A stretch of 64,000 bases of DNA from NCBI RefSeq assembly GCF_041438865.1, contig NZ_CP109451.1, positions 124,001-188,000 of the forward strand. The letters run 5' to 3'. The notes under the pieces were generated by a model that was not told the DNA's origin, made no database searches, and saw only the letters and a program-made list of their open reading frames with translations. Position 1 is the stretch's first letter. Each line of letters starts with the position of its first letter. This DNA is from Streptomyces sp. NBC_01471. Lineage in GTDB: Bacteria > Actinomycetota > Actinomycetes > Streptomycetales > Streptomycetaceae. This document shows positions 17,589-26,175 of this stretch, piece by piece. The translations under genes were made by a program, and so were the position numbers.

Positions 17589-18380
17589 TCAGCCTGGCTT
17601 GACCGCCAGCGTCGCAAAATAGTTCGACATATATGGGGCGGATGCGTTGGATTGGTCCGGTGCTTCTGCGAAGCCGGTGAGGACGAACCCCGCGGCGAGT
17701 TGCCCGCCGATCTGGCCGGTGAGGGTGTGGCTGTATTCAAGAGGGGCATCCGCGCCGAACTTCGCGGCGCGTTCCTCGGCGGAGTACTGCGTGACATCGC
17801 TGTAGGGCAGCTTGTGCACGACGACCAGCTCGCCGCGCTCGTCGAGGGCCTCGTGGTCGAACAAGTACGCATCAGGGTTGAGGAAGCCCGCGAGCAGAGT
17901 TCCGCCCGGTCGCAGGACACGGAAGCACTCACGCCACACCGGTGCCAAGTCGGGTACAAACAGGTTCGAGACCGGGTGGAACACAACATCGAAAGCTGCG
18001 TCGCCCAAGGCGCTGAGGTCGCGCATGTCACCCAGGACGGTGCGCAGTTCAAGTCCGTCACGCGCCGCCACCATCTGGTCCTGGCCGAGCTGGCGGGGCG
18101 AGTTGTCGAACACGGTGACCCGCGCCCCTGCGGCGGCGAGGATCGGACCCTGCTGGCCACCGCCGGAGGCCAGGCACAACACGTCCTTGCCGGCCAGGTC
18201 CGTCGGCAGCCAGGAGCGGTCGACCGGCTCACGCCCGATGAGAACAATCGACCAGTCGCCCCTGCGGGCGCGCTCGACATCCTCAGCACTCACCGGCCTC
18301 GACCACTCGTTGCCCTCCTGGACATACTTGTCCCAGGCTGCCCGGTTATGGGCACCGGGGTCGACGACAAAATCCTGCAC
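17589..18380 (-). CDS. Class I SAM-dependent methyltransferase
   Basis: This 263-aa protein is complete. The Rossmann motif I reads VLCLASGGGQQGPILAAAGA, followed by the acidic ribose-binding end VTVFD. LGDMRDLSALGDAAFDVVFH and CFRVLRPGGTLLAGF are motifs II/III of Methyltransf_11/25 enzymes. CLASGGGQQ is typical of the ubiE-like group in actinomycetes. The methyl acceptor is unknown. An ISL3 transposase fragment lies just upstream. Confidence 0.87.
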   Translation of the reverse strand: MQDFVVDPGAHNRAAWDKYVQEGNEWSRPVSAEDVERARRGDWSIVLIGREPVDRSWLPTDLAGKDVLCLASGGGQQGPILAAAGARVTVFDNSPRQLGQDQMVAARDGLELRTVLGDMRDLSALGDAAFDVVFHPVSNLFVPDLAPVWRECFRVLRPGGTLLAGFLNPDAYLFDHEALDERGELVVVHKLPYSDVTQYSAEERAAKFGADAPLEYSHTLTGQIGGQLAAGFVLTGFAEAPDQSNASAPYMSNYFATLAVKPG

Positions 18381-18393
18381 GTTTAACTCCCTG

Positions 18394-18661
18394 CTACAGC
18401 CAAGCGGACACCGGCGGTACCGACAGTTCGGCGCCGCCAGCCAACACGATCACAGGTGCGGGCTCAACGAAATGAGCGCGGTTGGTGCCTTCGGAGCCGG
18501 CACTGGTGATCCCGGTGTGCAGGAACGCCAGGATCTCTGGCCACCACGTCTCGACGGTTGTGGCCAGGCGCTGCAGTCGCACCAGGTGGAAGTGGTCCAC
18601 AACCAGGGCCGCCTGCGGCAGGACCCGGCGGATCTCGTCGATACCGAGCAGGTCCCGTGAC
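18394..18661 (-). pseudogene. ISL3-family transposase fragment
   Basis: Read leftward, VLPQAALVVDHFHLVRLQRL and VETWWPEILAFLHTGITSAG with EGTNR match the conserved middle of ISL3 (IS204/IS1557-type) DDE transposases, where VxDHFHLVRL carries a catalytic Asp and EGxN carries the Glu. The N- and C-terminal parts are missing and no element ends are seen. Confidence 0.7.
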
Positions 18662-18675
18662 CCCCGGACGGGCGC

Positions 18676-19239
18676 TCAGCGCCTCGTCTCGTACCTGGTC
18701 AGGATCACGCCACCGGGAAGCGTCCGCGTCTCCACCAGGTTCAGGTTCACCCAGCTGTCCAGCGCGGTGAAGAACGGCGTGCCGCCGCCCACCAGGACCG
18801 GCGCGGTGGCCAGCACGTACTCGTCAATCAGCCCGGCCCGCATGGCCGCCCCGGCGAGCGTCGCGCCGCCGATGTCCATCGGACCGCCGTCCTCGGCCTT
18901 GAGCCGGGTGATCTCGGCGACCGCGTCGCCGGTGACCAGGCGGGTGTTCCAGTCGACCTCGTCGGTCGTCGAGGAGAACACCACCTTCGACATGTCCCGC
19001 CAGCGGCGCGCGAACTCGATCTCCGCCGGGGTGGCGTTGGGCTGCTGGTCGCCGGTCGGCCAGTAGGAACTCATCGTCTGCCACAGCTTGCGCCCGTACA
19101 GCGACAGGTCGGTCGCCTGCAACTGGTCGGACCAGAACTGGAACAGCTCGTCGCTCGGCCCGCTCCAGCCGATGTCGTCGCCGGGCGCGGCGATGTAGCC
19201 GTCCAGGGTCAGGTTCATGCCGTAGATCAATTTCCGCAT
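18676..19239 (-). CDS. Dihydrofolate reductase-family protein (RibD C-terminal type)
   Basis: This 187-aa protein is complete: MRKLIYGMNLTLDGYIAAPG is the standard opening of this actinomycete group, LYGRKLWQTMSSYWP contains the GRxTxE-like motif, and MDIGGATLAGAAMRAGLIDE and PVLVGGGTPFF form the nucleotide-binding loops. These proteins are NADPH-binding reductases of unassigned substrate and are not the essential DHFR. The gene is monocistronic. Confidence 0.9.
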   Translation of the reverse strand: MRKLIYGMNLTLDGYIAAPGDDIGWSGPSDELFQFWSDQLQATDLSLYGRKLWQTMSSYWPTGDQQPNATPAEIEFARRWRDMSKVVFSSTTDEVDWNTRLVTGDAVAEITRLKAEDGGPMDIGGATLAGAAMRAGLIDEYVLATAPVLVGGGTPFFTALDSWVNLNLVETRTLPGGVILTRYETRR

Positions 19240-19715
19240 GGCGCCAGCCTTCCGTGAGTCGGTCTCACGCGTACAGACCGGCCCGTCGCGGGAAACTCAT
19301 CGGCGGCGAGTCCCTGCACCAGCGTACGAACGATCGCGGGAGCAGGCATCCGGGCGCTCCCGCGTGACCTGGGGCGTCCGTTTGGCCGCTTTCCGTCACA
19401 GCGGGCGCGGACCGGGGCCGGTGCGGGGCCTGTGAGCGGGTGGGGGCGAGTTCTTCCCTGGCGGTGCTGACCAGGGTGGAGCGAACCCATCCGGTGATTT
19501 CGCTCTTCTCCATGGTGATACGGGCCCAGCGCACGGCACGGTCGTCCCGCACGAGGGTCTCTCCCGGCGAATCCAGCTGCCGTGGTCTTCGGAGCGGGCG
19601 GGCGGTAGCCACTGCGACCTGCGGAGCACGGCGTTGATCCATGCGAAGGACAGGTAGCACTGCTGCTGGCGGCTCGGACACAGGCAACGGCAGGTGGCCC
19701 ATTCCGTCCTGGACC
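19240..19715. other. Gene-free stretch
   Basis: I could not support any gene here on either strand. The possible frames are short and rich in Arg/Pro/Ser, as expected from random reading of GC-rich DNA. Confidence 0.4.
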
Positions 19716-20234
19716 TTACGACCCGTACGCACTGCGACACAGGGCCGCTACCTCGGGAGACGTGGCCTGGGACGCCTTCCTGCACAACGGGCGCATGGTG
19801 TAGCTGGGATGGGATCGCGGCCTGGGCTTCCGCGCTCGGTGCGGTGAGCTGGGATGGCGGAGGTGTTTCCTCGCCGGGGCGGGCGGTGTCTGGGCCCGGT
19901 GGATGCGAGGCACCGCAGCCGGTGCGTACGCCGTTGTCCGGGGGCGGCGAGTTGGGGCGGGCGCCCGGTGGGCCCGTCGGTGGATGCGTCGCTGGACCGT
20001 CTTCGCCTTGCGCTTCCCGCCTCTTGCCTGTTTCCCGTCATCCTCGATGCGTTCCAGGGCCGAACGGCCGCGTGGCTGCTGAACATTGGGCAGAACCCGC
20101 GCGGACATCAGTGCGTCTGCGGCAGGGGATCGAGTGGCCGGATCTGGACCCGGAACACCGGCCGGGACCGAGACACAGCCTGATGTTGCGAGCAGCACGG
20201 CCAGGACGAGGAGCAAGGGGCGGCGAGGCATCAT
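19716..20234 (-). CDS. Putative lipoprotein with basic low-complexity middle
   Basis: The protein has 172 aa. A lipoprotein signal is clear: MMPRRPLLLVLAVLLATSGC with lipobox ATSGC at residues 16-20. The mature part is a long basic Arg/Pro/Ala/His stretch and closes with MRPLCRKASQATSPEVAALC, a two-Cys tail that I associate with small actinomycete lipoproteins ending in similar 'LCR...ALC...YG' motifs. It would be anchored to the outer face of the membrane. The disordered basic middle could interact with the cell wall (inference). Confidence 0.6.
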   Translation of the reverse strand: MMPRRPLLLVLAVLLATSGCVSVPAGVPGPDPATRSPAADALMSARVLPNVQQPRGRSALERIEDDGKQARGGKRKAKTVQRRIHRRAHRAPAPTRRPRTTAYAPAAVPRIHRAQTPPAPARKHLRHPSSPHRARKPRPRSHPSYTMRPLCRKASQATSPEVAALCRSAYGS

Positions 20235-20367
20235 CTGCCCACCGTGGCGTACTCGCCGCCAGCGCGGCAGGTGACGCGCGCGGCCGCCACCGTCCCGGGT
20301 GATGTTCGGGTCCCGGAGCTGGAGCGGCTGCGTACCCCGCCGGTGAAGGCGAGCTGGGGCACGAGTG

Positions 20368-20805
20368 TCATCCAGCGTCGTAGCGGTGGCGCGCGCTATC
20401 GATCTCTTCATGGTGGTCCGTGACCCACTGGGCGAGCGCGTGGACGATGGTGCGCAGACTCTCGCCCAGAGGCGTCAGTTGGTACTCGACGCGCGGGGGC
20501 ACCTCGGCGTAGACGGTGCGGGAGACGACCCCGTCGCGTTCCAGGTGGCGCAGGGTGAGGGTGAGCATGCGCTGGGAGACGCCTGGAACCTGCTGGTGCA
20601 GGGCGCCGAACCGCAGGGTACCGCGGCTGAGGATGCCGATGACCAGGACCGACCACTTGTCGCCGATCCGGTCGAGGGTCTCCCGGAACCTTCGGCCGTT
20701 GTCCGGCCAGCTCTCGCACGGGTGGGGGACATCGGCAGGCCAGGCGTCGCCCGGGTGCGGGGCGGCGGCACGATCAGGGTCAGTGGTGTGCTCTGCGTAC
20801 ATCAA
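20368..20805 (-). CDS. HxlR-family transcriptional regulator
   Basis: The product is 145 aa. The winged-helix core reads DRIGDKWSVLVIGILSRGTL, RFGALHQQVPGVSQRMLTLT and LRHLERDGVVSRTVYAEVPP with VEYQLTPLGESL. This is the full HxlR signature, including the Pro-Pro-Val-Glu-Tyr turn. The N-terminal 25 residues are extra and contain a Cys (PHPCESW) that could sense oxidants or electrophiles. It is divergent from the VOC-family dioxygenase gene, 75 bp apart, and probably regulates it. Confidence 0.9.
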   Translation of the reverse strand: MMYAEHTTDPDRAAAPHPGDAWPADVPHPCESWPDNGRRFRETLDRIGDKWSVLVIGILSRGTLRFGALHQQVPGVSQRMLTLTLRHLERDGVVSRTVYAEVPPRVEYQLTPLGESLRTIVHALAQWVTDHHEEIDSARHRYDAG

Positions 20806-20880
20806 TGTGCCTTTTGTGAGGTCCTCGTTGCATCCCTATGGTGGGGCTACGTACTCATCGTAACCAAGCGAAGGAGCGAC

Positions 20881-21405
20881 ATGCCGGTCCAGCGTCTCAA
20901 CCACGCCGTGCTCTACGTCCGCGACGTCGAACGCAGCGTCGCCTTCTACACCGACTTACTGAACTTCCGCACCGTCTTCCGCGTCCACGCCGACGGCGAC
21001 AAGGTGCTTGAGGGCGCGTTCCTGCAGGCCGAGGAGTCGACCAACGACCACGACTTGGCCTTCCTCCAGGTCGAGGACCCGGCTTCCCCGCAGGGCCCGG
21101 GCCGACGCCCCGGGCTCGCGCACCTGGCGTGGGAGGTGGACACCCTGGCCGAGTTCCAGCAGATCCGCGGCAAGCTGGTGCAGGCAGGTGCGCTGGCCTA
21201 CGAGACCGACCACGGCACGACCAAGTCGCTGTACGCCAGCGACCCGGACGGCCTGGAGTTCGAAGTGTGCTGGCTGGTGCCCGCCGACAGGATCAACGAG
21301 GTGGAGCCCGTAGCCTTCGCACCGCTCGACCTGGACGCGGTCATCGCACAATTCGGCGCCGACCTGCCGGGCGGGACCGGCATCTCCGCTCCGGCCCGCA
21401 ACTGA
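20881..21405 (+). CDS. VOC-family (glyoxalase/extradiol dioxygenase-like) protein
   Basis: This 174-aa protein opens with RLNHAVLYVRDVERSVAFYT, the beta-alpha-beta start of the vicinal oxygen chelate fold. LAHLAWEVDTLAEF carries the second metal His, and SLYASDPDGLEFEVCW contains the C-terminal metal Glu. His (NHAVL), His and Glu make a complete 2-His-1-Glu metal site, so it is probably catalytic, as a CatE-like dioxygenase or lyase. GAAGGAG precedes the ATG. It pairs with the divergent HxlR regulator, an arrangement common for detoxification of quinones or aldehydes. Confidence 0.88.
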   Translation: MPVQRLNHAVLYVRDVERSVAFYTDLLNFRTVFRVHADGDKVLEGAFLQAEESTNDHDLAFLQVEDPASPQGPGRRPGLAHLAWEVDTLAEFQQIRGKLVQAGALAYETDHGTTKSLYASDPDGLEFEVCWLVPADRINEVEPVAFAPLDLDAVIAQFGADLPGGTGISAPARN

Positions 21406-21691
21406 ACCAGCAAACGCCGTCGTTCCCCGGCGGGCCGTCATGCCCGGCCCGCCGGGGCCCCTCTCCGGGCCCACCCGGCCCGCTGAAGGCCAGTCACCAT
21501 GCAGTCCACAGAGCATCCGCCAACTTGAAGACGCAGGTCGAGGGGGTGTGTGACGGTCATCCGGGGTGCTTACGCTGGTCATGGGCGGCAGTCCACGGAG
21601 TAGATCGTCCGTCAGCGGCTGACTCGCGGGGTGCTGCCCGAAGTGACCGGGTGACCCCAGCCGGTCACAGACTGGGCTGCCGACTTCACAG

Positions 21692-21890
21692 TCAAGTCGC
21701 CGCCCCTCGTCGACAGATCCAGGCGGTACTTCCGGACGGATCATTCTTGAACGCCACGCTCTTGTCGCCGTTGGAGTCGTTCGCCGAGGTCTGGTACTTG
21801 GCAGGCGGTGTCGTGACCGTGAGATCGCCGCTGGTCGTGCGGGCCTTGATGTGCTGCGGGGTGTCCGTCTGGATCGTCGCCCGGTACCGG
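21692..21890 (-). pseudogene. DUF4097-like adhesin tail remnant
   Basis: Read leftward, IQTDTPQHIKARTTSGDLTV, then TTPPAKYQTSANDSNGDKSV with FKNDPSG resembles the C-terminal beta-strand repeats of DUF4097 proteins. The N-terminal membrane part and most repeats are missing, and the frame ends in unrelated residues. It is a leftover of a secreted beta-helix-like protein. Confidence 0.5.
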
Positions 21891-22058
21891 CGTCCGCGAC
21901 CAGCACCGTGGGCCGACCGTGGCCAGTCCGTCGAGGATGTCCAGCGTGAGCTGCCACTTCGGCCGGTGCCGTTCCGTGTCAGGGATCCGGCAGCGGTGCA
22001 GCGGGCCCGGCGGTCGGCAACCTGTTCCCCGTCCCAGCTGTTCGGCAGGAACGACGAA

Positions 22059-22100
22059 TAGGTCAGTTCGCCGCCTCGGCGGAGACGGCGAACTGACCTA
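22059..22100. terminator. Bidirectional hairpin terminator
   Basis: A perfect 15-bp stem, TAGGTCAGTTCGCCG at 22059-22073 paired with 22086-22100, has a 12-base loop. It lies just beyond the stop of the leftward MerR gene and is the obvious terminator for it. Confidence 0.75.
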
Positions 22101-22141
22101 CCCGGGGGGGCTTTGCCAGAGGGCACGGTCACGTAGCGCGT

Positions 22142-22963
22142 TCACTGGTCGTGTTCTGCCCGGAAGATGGGCCAGCCGATCTCGGTGGTCCACTGGGAGG
22201 GGTCGGGGCTGTGGCGTGCGTCGCGCAGGTAGTACTCACGCAGCGGGCCGGCGACGCTGATCTCGTGCCGTGTCGTGTAGGCGCCCAGTTCGCCGTAGGT
22301 GAGATCGACGTCGGCCAGCGGGCCGTGGTGGGTGATGACCGCCAGCTCGGCGGCCGGGACGAGGAACGGCTCGACCCGGCCGATGGGGCGCACGCTTCCC
22401 TGCACCGGGACGAAGACCGTGGCCCGGCCGTGTTCGTCCTGGAAGATCTCGCTTGCGTACAGGCCGCCACTGGGCCCGGTCGGGTCCAGACCCTGGGCCT
22501 GGACGGCGGCGTGCAGTTCTCCCAGGGCGCCCTGCCACCACACCAGCAGGTCGGCGCGGTCCACGGCTGCGGTGATGCCCATAGCCGGGAGGGGCGGCAC
22601 CGTGATGTGCTCGATCTGGGCCGCCGCTGGGCGCCGCAGCAGGTTGCGCAGGGATTCGATCGCTGAGCGAGTCTGGGCCAGCTCGGTTTCCAGACGGTCC
22701 AGATGGGTGGCGATCACCTCGCCTCGCGCTGTCGCGTCCGAGGCGGCCAGGACCGCTTTGACGTCGGCGATGGGCATGTCCAGGTCTCGCAGCCGGCGGA
22801 TCACCTGCGCGGTGGGGACCTGGTCGGGCGTGTAGTAGCGGTAGCCGGTGTCGGGATCGACCTGGTCGGGGTCCAGCAGGCCGATCTGGTGGTAGTGCCG
22901 CAGTGTCTTGACGCTCAGGTGCGTCACGCGGGAGAAGTCCCCGACCGTCAGTGCCTGCTTCAT
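22142..22963 (-). CDS. MerR-family regulator with GyrI-like effector domain
   Basis: This 273-aa protein begins MKQALTVGDFSRVTHLSVKT with LRHYHQIGLLDPDQVDPDTG and YRYYTPDQVPTAQVIRRLRD, the MerR helix-turn-helix and wing. A coiled-coil linker (VIATHLDRLETELAQTRSAI) follows, then a GyrI/BmrR-like C-terminal domain (GRATVFVPVQGSVRPIGRVE, TYGELGAYTTRHEI). Proteins of this shape activate efflux or detoxification genes when they bind a hydrophobic drug. It is divergent from an NTF2-like gene with a MerR-type promoter between. Confidence 0.92.
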   Translation of the reverse strand: MKQALTVGDFSRVTHLSVKTLRHYHQIGLLDPDQVDPDTGYRYYTPDQVPTAQVIRRLRDLDMPIADVKAVLAASDATARGEVIATHLDRLETELAQTRSAIESLRNLLRRPAAAQIEHITVPPLPAMGITAAVDRADLLVWWQGALGELHAAVQAQGLDPTGPSGGLYASEIFQDEHGRATVFVPVQGSVRPIGRVEPFLVPAAELAVITHHGPLADVDLTYGELGAYTTRHEISVAGPLREYYLRDARHSPDPSQWTTEIGWPIFRAEHDQ

Positions 22964-22990
22964 GGGCCCAGTATCAGCCCTCCCCCTGCT

Positions 22991-23046
22991 GGAGGGTCGA
23001 CGCGCGGAACCGGTGTTGACCCTCCAACCACCGGAGCGTCGAACGT
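22991..23046 (+). promoter_or_regulatory. MerR-type promoter and dyad
   Basis: An 8-bp inverted repeat, GGAGGGTC at 22991-22998 and GACCCTCC at 23018-23025, lies in the divergent intergenic region. The right arm overlaps a -35-like TTGACC (23016-23021). About 19 bp further is GAACGT, a plausible -10, with CTCC..GGAG dyad symmetry in the long spacer, as expected for MerR-controlled promoters. It would drive the NTF2-like gene. Confidence 0.5.
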
Positions 23047-23101
23047 AGTGAGCAGGCCGCCGAAGCGGCGGCCTTACACCTGTATCGGGGAGGTCCTTCT
23101 C

Positions 23102-23461
23102 ATGTCTGACACCGTACTGATTCCGGTGCTGGCCGAACATGTCCGCGCCGTGAACGCCTTCGACGAGGACGCCGTCGTGGCCACCTTCGCGAGGGATGCC
23201 TTCGTCAATGATGTGCGCCGCGAGTTCCGGGGTGCTGCGGCCATCCGCCGCTGGGTGGCCAAGGAGATCGTCGGCGACAAGGTCACCCTGGAGGTGACCG
23301 AGGTCGTGGACCACTACGGCGACCAGATCGTGCGCGCCCGCTACGACGGCCAGTACGACAAGACCAACCTGCACGGAGACCTGATCATGACCAACTACTT
23401 CACCGTCTGCGACGGCAAGATCACCTCGCTGATCATCGTCCGTAACGAACCCGCTTACTGA
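23102..23461 (+). CDS. SnoaL/NTF2-like protein
   Basis: This 119-aa protein has the short alpha+beta cone pattern of SnoaL-like proteins: HVRAVNAFDEDAVVATFARD, then FVNDVRREFRGAAAIRRWVA, ending in TNYFTVCDGKITSLIIVRNE. Such proteins bind small hydrophobic ligands, as isomerases, cyclases or carriers. It is the apparent target of the divergent MerR regulator, so its ligand may be the inducing compound or its product (inference). GGAGGTCC lies 14 bp before the ATG. Confidence 0.85.
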   Translation: MSDTVLIPVLAEHVRAVNAFDEDAVVATFARDAFVNDVRREFRGAAAIRRWVAKEIVGDKVTLEVTEVVDHYGDQIVRARYDGQYDKTNLHGDLIMTNYFTVCDGKITSLIIVRNEPAY

Positions 23462-23585
23462 GCGCGGACGCCTCTGCCCGTAGCCGTACCTGTGCGCGGA
23501 TGCGGACGAACGGCCGGCACGCCGCACCGACGGTCCTGGCCCTGCTTCCCCGGGCCCCGCAGCGGGGCGCGGCGGAATCGTGTGG

Positions 23586-24551
23586 TCAGTTGCCGACCGG
23601 GATACGGCCCGGTCGTTTCACAGCGTGGCCCACCAGCACGGTGTCGACGCTTGTGATGGACAGGGACGCGAGGTCCCGGGTGATGAAGCTGTGGAGGTCT
23701 TCGAGGTCGCGCAGCCATACGGCGGCGCTCAGGTTGGCCGGCCCGGTCAGAGCGAGGACGCCGTGCACAGCCGGGTGGGCCGCCAGGGCGCGTCCGGCCG
23801 CGTCCAGGTGCGCGGGCGGGACCTGGAGGTAGAGGTTGGCGTCGACGTGCAGTCCGAGCCGGCGCGGGTCCACGATCACTTGGGTGACCAGAGCACGGTC
23901 GCGCAGCAGCGAGCCCAGGTGCCGTCTGACGGTGGACTCCGGGTGCCCGGTACGCGCGGCCAGGGCGGCGGCGGTGACCCGTGCGTCGTCAAGGAGGGCG
24001 TCCGCCAAATCCCGGTCCAGTGGGCCCAGTTCGGCCGGCGGTCCGCTCGTCGGCGGTGCCGGGGTGAGCCCGGTGCGCTCGGCCTCGGTCAGGGCGTCCA
24101 GGCGCCAGTCGGTGGCGTCCGCGTAGACGTGCAGGACGGTCTGGGCGCTGACGGAGGTGATGGCCTTGGTGGCGGGCAGTTGCCGGAACACCAGTCGGCT
24201 GCGCGGTCCGTCGGCCAGCAGGACGGCGGTGATCTCGTCCCCGCCCGCGGACATGTCGATGAACGGGATGTCGGGCCGGGCCGCCAGCGCAGCGGTGATG
24301 GTGTCGAGCTTGCCGCGCAGCACCCTGATGCGCAGCAGCATCGCGGTGGACCCGCTGCCGTGCGGCGGCACGGCGATGACCCGGACCGTTCCGCTGCCCA
24401 GCAGCGCCGCCAAGCGCCGATGGACCACGCGGGCGTTCAGTCCCAGGACGCGTGCCGCGCGCTCCGTGGTCAGCCGACCGTCGCACTGCAGGGCGGCGAT
24501 CAGCCGTAGGTCGGACTGATCCAGGGGCTGTTGCGCCATTGTCGGCTTCAT
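23586..24551 (-). CDS. Lrp/AsnC-family regulator, tandem (two-domain) type
   Basis: This 321-aa protein is a duplication of the AsnC unit. The first helix-turn-helix is LDQSDLRLIAALQCDGRLTT with RAARVLGLNARVVHRRLAAL, and the second is LDRDLADALLDDARVTAAAL with RTGHPESTVRRHLGSLL. Each is followed by a RAM-like effector half; the last one contains HPAVHGVLALTGPANLSAAV and ends ITSVDTVLVGHAVKRPGRIP. Tandem forms are common in actinomycetes. It is divergent from the inositol-monophosphatase-like gene with 96 bp between starts and may control it. Confidence 0.9.
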   Translation of the reverse strand: MKPTMAQQPLDQSDLRLIAALQCDGRLTTERAARVLGLNARVVHRRLAALLGSGTVRVIAVPPHGSGSTAMLLRIRVLRGKLDTITAALAARPDIPFIDMSAGGDEITAVLLADGPRSRLVFRQLPATKAITSVSAQTVLHVYADATDWRLDALTEAERTGLTPAPPTSGPPAELGPLDRDLADALLDDARVTAAALAARTGHPESTVRRHLGSLLRDRALVTQVIVDPRRLGLHVDANLYLQVPPAHLDAAGRALAAHPAVHGVLALTGPANLSAAVWLRDLEDLHSFITRDLASLSITSVDTVLVGHAVKRPGRIPVGN

Positions 24552-24647
24552 ATCTGCAAGTTTCGCTCATCAGAGTGCCTGGATCAGCCGATCGTGCGCC
24601 CGCATTCGCCATGGTGGGGACATCAGCACTCGCGTTCGGAGAACCCC

Positions 24648-25436
24648 ATGACCCATGCCGCACTTCTGCCCCCGATGATCCAGGCCGCCCGCGCAGTCGG
24701 GAGCTGGCTGGCCGACCGGGAACGCCCGCAGCCGGCCCGCAACATGGCCCGGTTCAAAGCCGTCTTCGACGCCGTCGACACCCCGGCGGCAGCCCTGCTT
24801 CACGAGCACCTCGACCCGCTGCGGCCCGGCGTCGCCTGGGCGGAGAGCCTGTACTCCCATCCGCTGCCCGCCGGCGAAGTGTGGGTGGTGGACGTCATGG
24901 ACGGAGCGGTGCAGTACCTGCAGGGACTGCCGCACTGGTGCGTCAGCCTCACTTTGGTGCAAGAGCGGGAACCGGTGGCCGCCGTGCTGCACAACCCCGG
25001 ACTGGACGAGACCTACACGGCAGCACGCGGCAACGGCGCGCACCGCAACGGGGCACCGATCTCCCCCTCGGGCAAGCAGGACCTGGCCCTGACCCTGCTT
25101 GCCACCAGCCAGCCGCCGTTCGCCGCCACCCAGCCCCAGGCGGCCAAGGCCGCCGGACGCTCCCTGAGCGCGCTCCTGCCGCTGGTCGGCGCGGTCCGCA
25201 ATCTGGGCCCCACCTCGTGGCAGATCGCCGATTCGGCAGCCGGGCGCATCGACGCGTTCTGGCAGTACGGCCGCGACGACGAGAATCTGCTCGGCGCCGC
25301 GCTGATCGCCTCCGAAGCCGGCGCCCAGGTCACCGACGCCGCCGGCCGGCCGTGGCAGGCCGGGTCGGACAGTTTCCTGGCCGGCCCGGCGGTCCTGCAC
25401 CAGCAGCTACTCGCCCTGCTCGCCGAGCACCGCTGA
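24648..25436 (+). CDS. Inositol monophosphatase-family protein with altered metal site
   Basis: This 262-aa protein is full length for the IMPase/FBPase fold, and SWQIADSAAGRIDAFWQYGR matches the C-terminal substrate region. The metal-binding motifs deviate: the usual GEE is AES (WAESLYS), the DPxDGTxNF motif reads DVMDGAVQY, and the WDxAAG motif reads DENLLG. Loss of the second Glu, the Pro-Ile and the Thr suggests weak or changed phosphatase activity. A relative of CysQ/SuhB-type enzymes is the alternative. The divergent Lrp regulator suggests a regulated metabolic or sensor role (inference). Confidence 0.75.
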   Translation: MTHAALLPPMIQAARAVGSWLADRERPQPARNMARFKAVFDAVDTPAAALLHEHLDPLRPGVAWAESLYSHPLPAGEVWVVDVMDGAVQYLQGLPHWCVSLTLVQEREPVAAVLHNPGLDETYTAARGNGAHRNGAPISPSGKQDLALTLLATSQPPFAATQPQAAKAAGRSLSALLPLVGAVRNLGPTSWQIADSAAGRIDAFWQYGRDDENLLGAALIASEAGAQVTDAAGRPWQAGSDSFLAGPAVLHQQLLALLAEHR

Positions 25437-25532
25437 GTCCCGGTCAGCCCATACCGCCCAGTCCGACGGCTCTCTCCGTCGTCCGGGCTCACCTGGTACG
25501 AGCCGCCTTCGTCCACCGCCGTTCCCGGGGCG

Positions 25533-25619
25533 GTCGACGCACTCGGCCTGCAGCTGACGGACGAGGAAGTGGCCGCTCTCGAAGAGCCCTGCACCAACGC
25601 CGGGCCATCCTGGTTCTGA
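25533..25619 (+). pseudogene. Aldo/keto reductase C-terminal fragment
   Basis: The frame VDALGLQLTDEEVAALEEPC followed by TNAGPSWF and a stop is the last helix and tail of aldo/keto reductases of the YajO/YghZ type (LTDEEVARLEEPY in relatives). Everything upstream is missing, so it is a dead remnant. Confidence 0.65.
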
Positions 25620-25912
25620 ATCCTGTGGACTCCGTCGAAGACGGCGGCCAGGGCGAGGCTCTCGATGGCGCGGAGGCGATCAGCCATGCTGGGTGCGCTC
25701 CTCATCCCGGTGTTCGGGGTGGGGAAGGGCGGCTCGTCCCATGCCGGGACGGGCAGGAGCCGGATGCGGAGCTCGCGCCGGTCGGACCAGCAGCCGCATG
25801 CCTCCATCTCGGGGAAGGCGCCGCCGATCCACCAGCCGCTCTCGCCGTGGCAGCGCGGGCAGCCCGTGCGGGGCAGGGCGGTGATCTCGCTGCGGTGCCG
25901 GTCGGCAGCTTG
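25620..25912 (-). pseudogene. Possible Cys-containing small protein or remnant
   Basis: Read leftward from about 25912, one frame gives TGCPRCHGESGWWIGGAFPE with MEACGCWSDRRELRIRLLPV and AWDEPPFPTP. The CPRC...CGCW spacing looks like a zinc ribbon, and the composition is unlike the neighbouring noise frames. No start codon with a ribosome site is visible and the downstream part is unconvincing, so it may be a leftover. I do not recognise a family. Confidence 0.35.
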
Positions 25913-26175
25913 AGGTGGCCGGCCTTGAGCACGGCGGCCGGCGGCGGCGTGGTCGTTGGCCTTCGGCCGGATAGGGACTGACGTGACAACCTCGTTGAAG
26001 GCCGGCCCTTGTCAGTGGCCACCTGTTTTCTTGGGGCACATGAACGACAAGATGAGTCACAGCAATTGCCCGGCGGCGTCTCCAGCCAGAGACGCTCCGC
26101 CGACCACAACCTCTGCTCCGGCCTCTCCTTCGGGTAGCCCTCTCGCGGGGGCAGTGCGGGTAGGTTCGACGGCTG

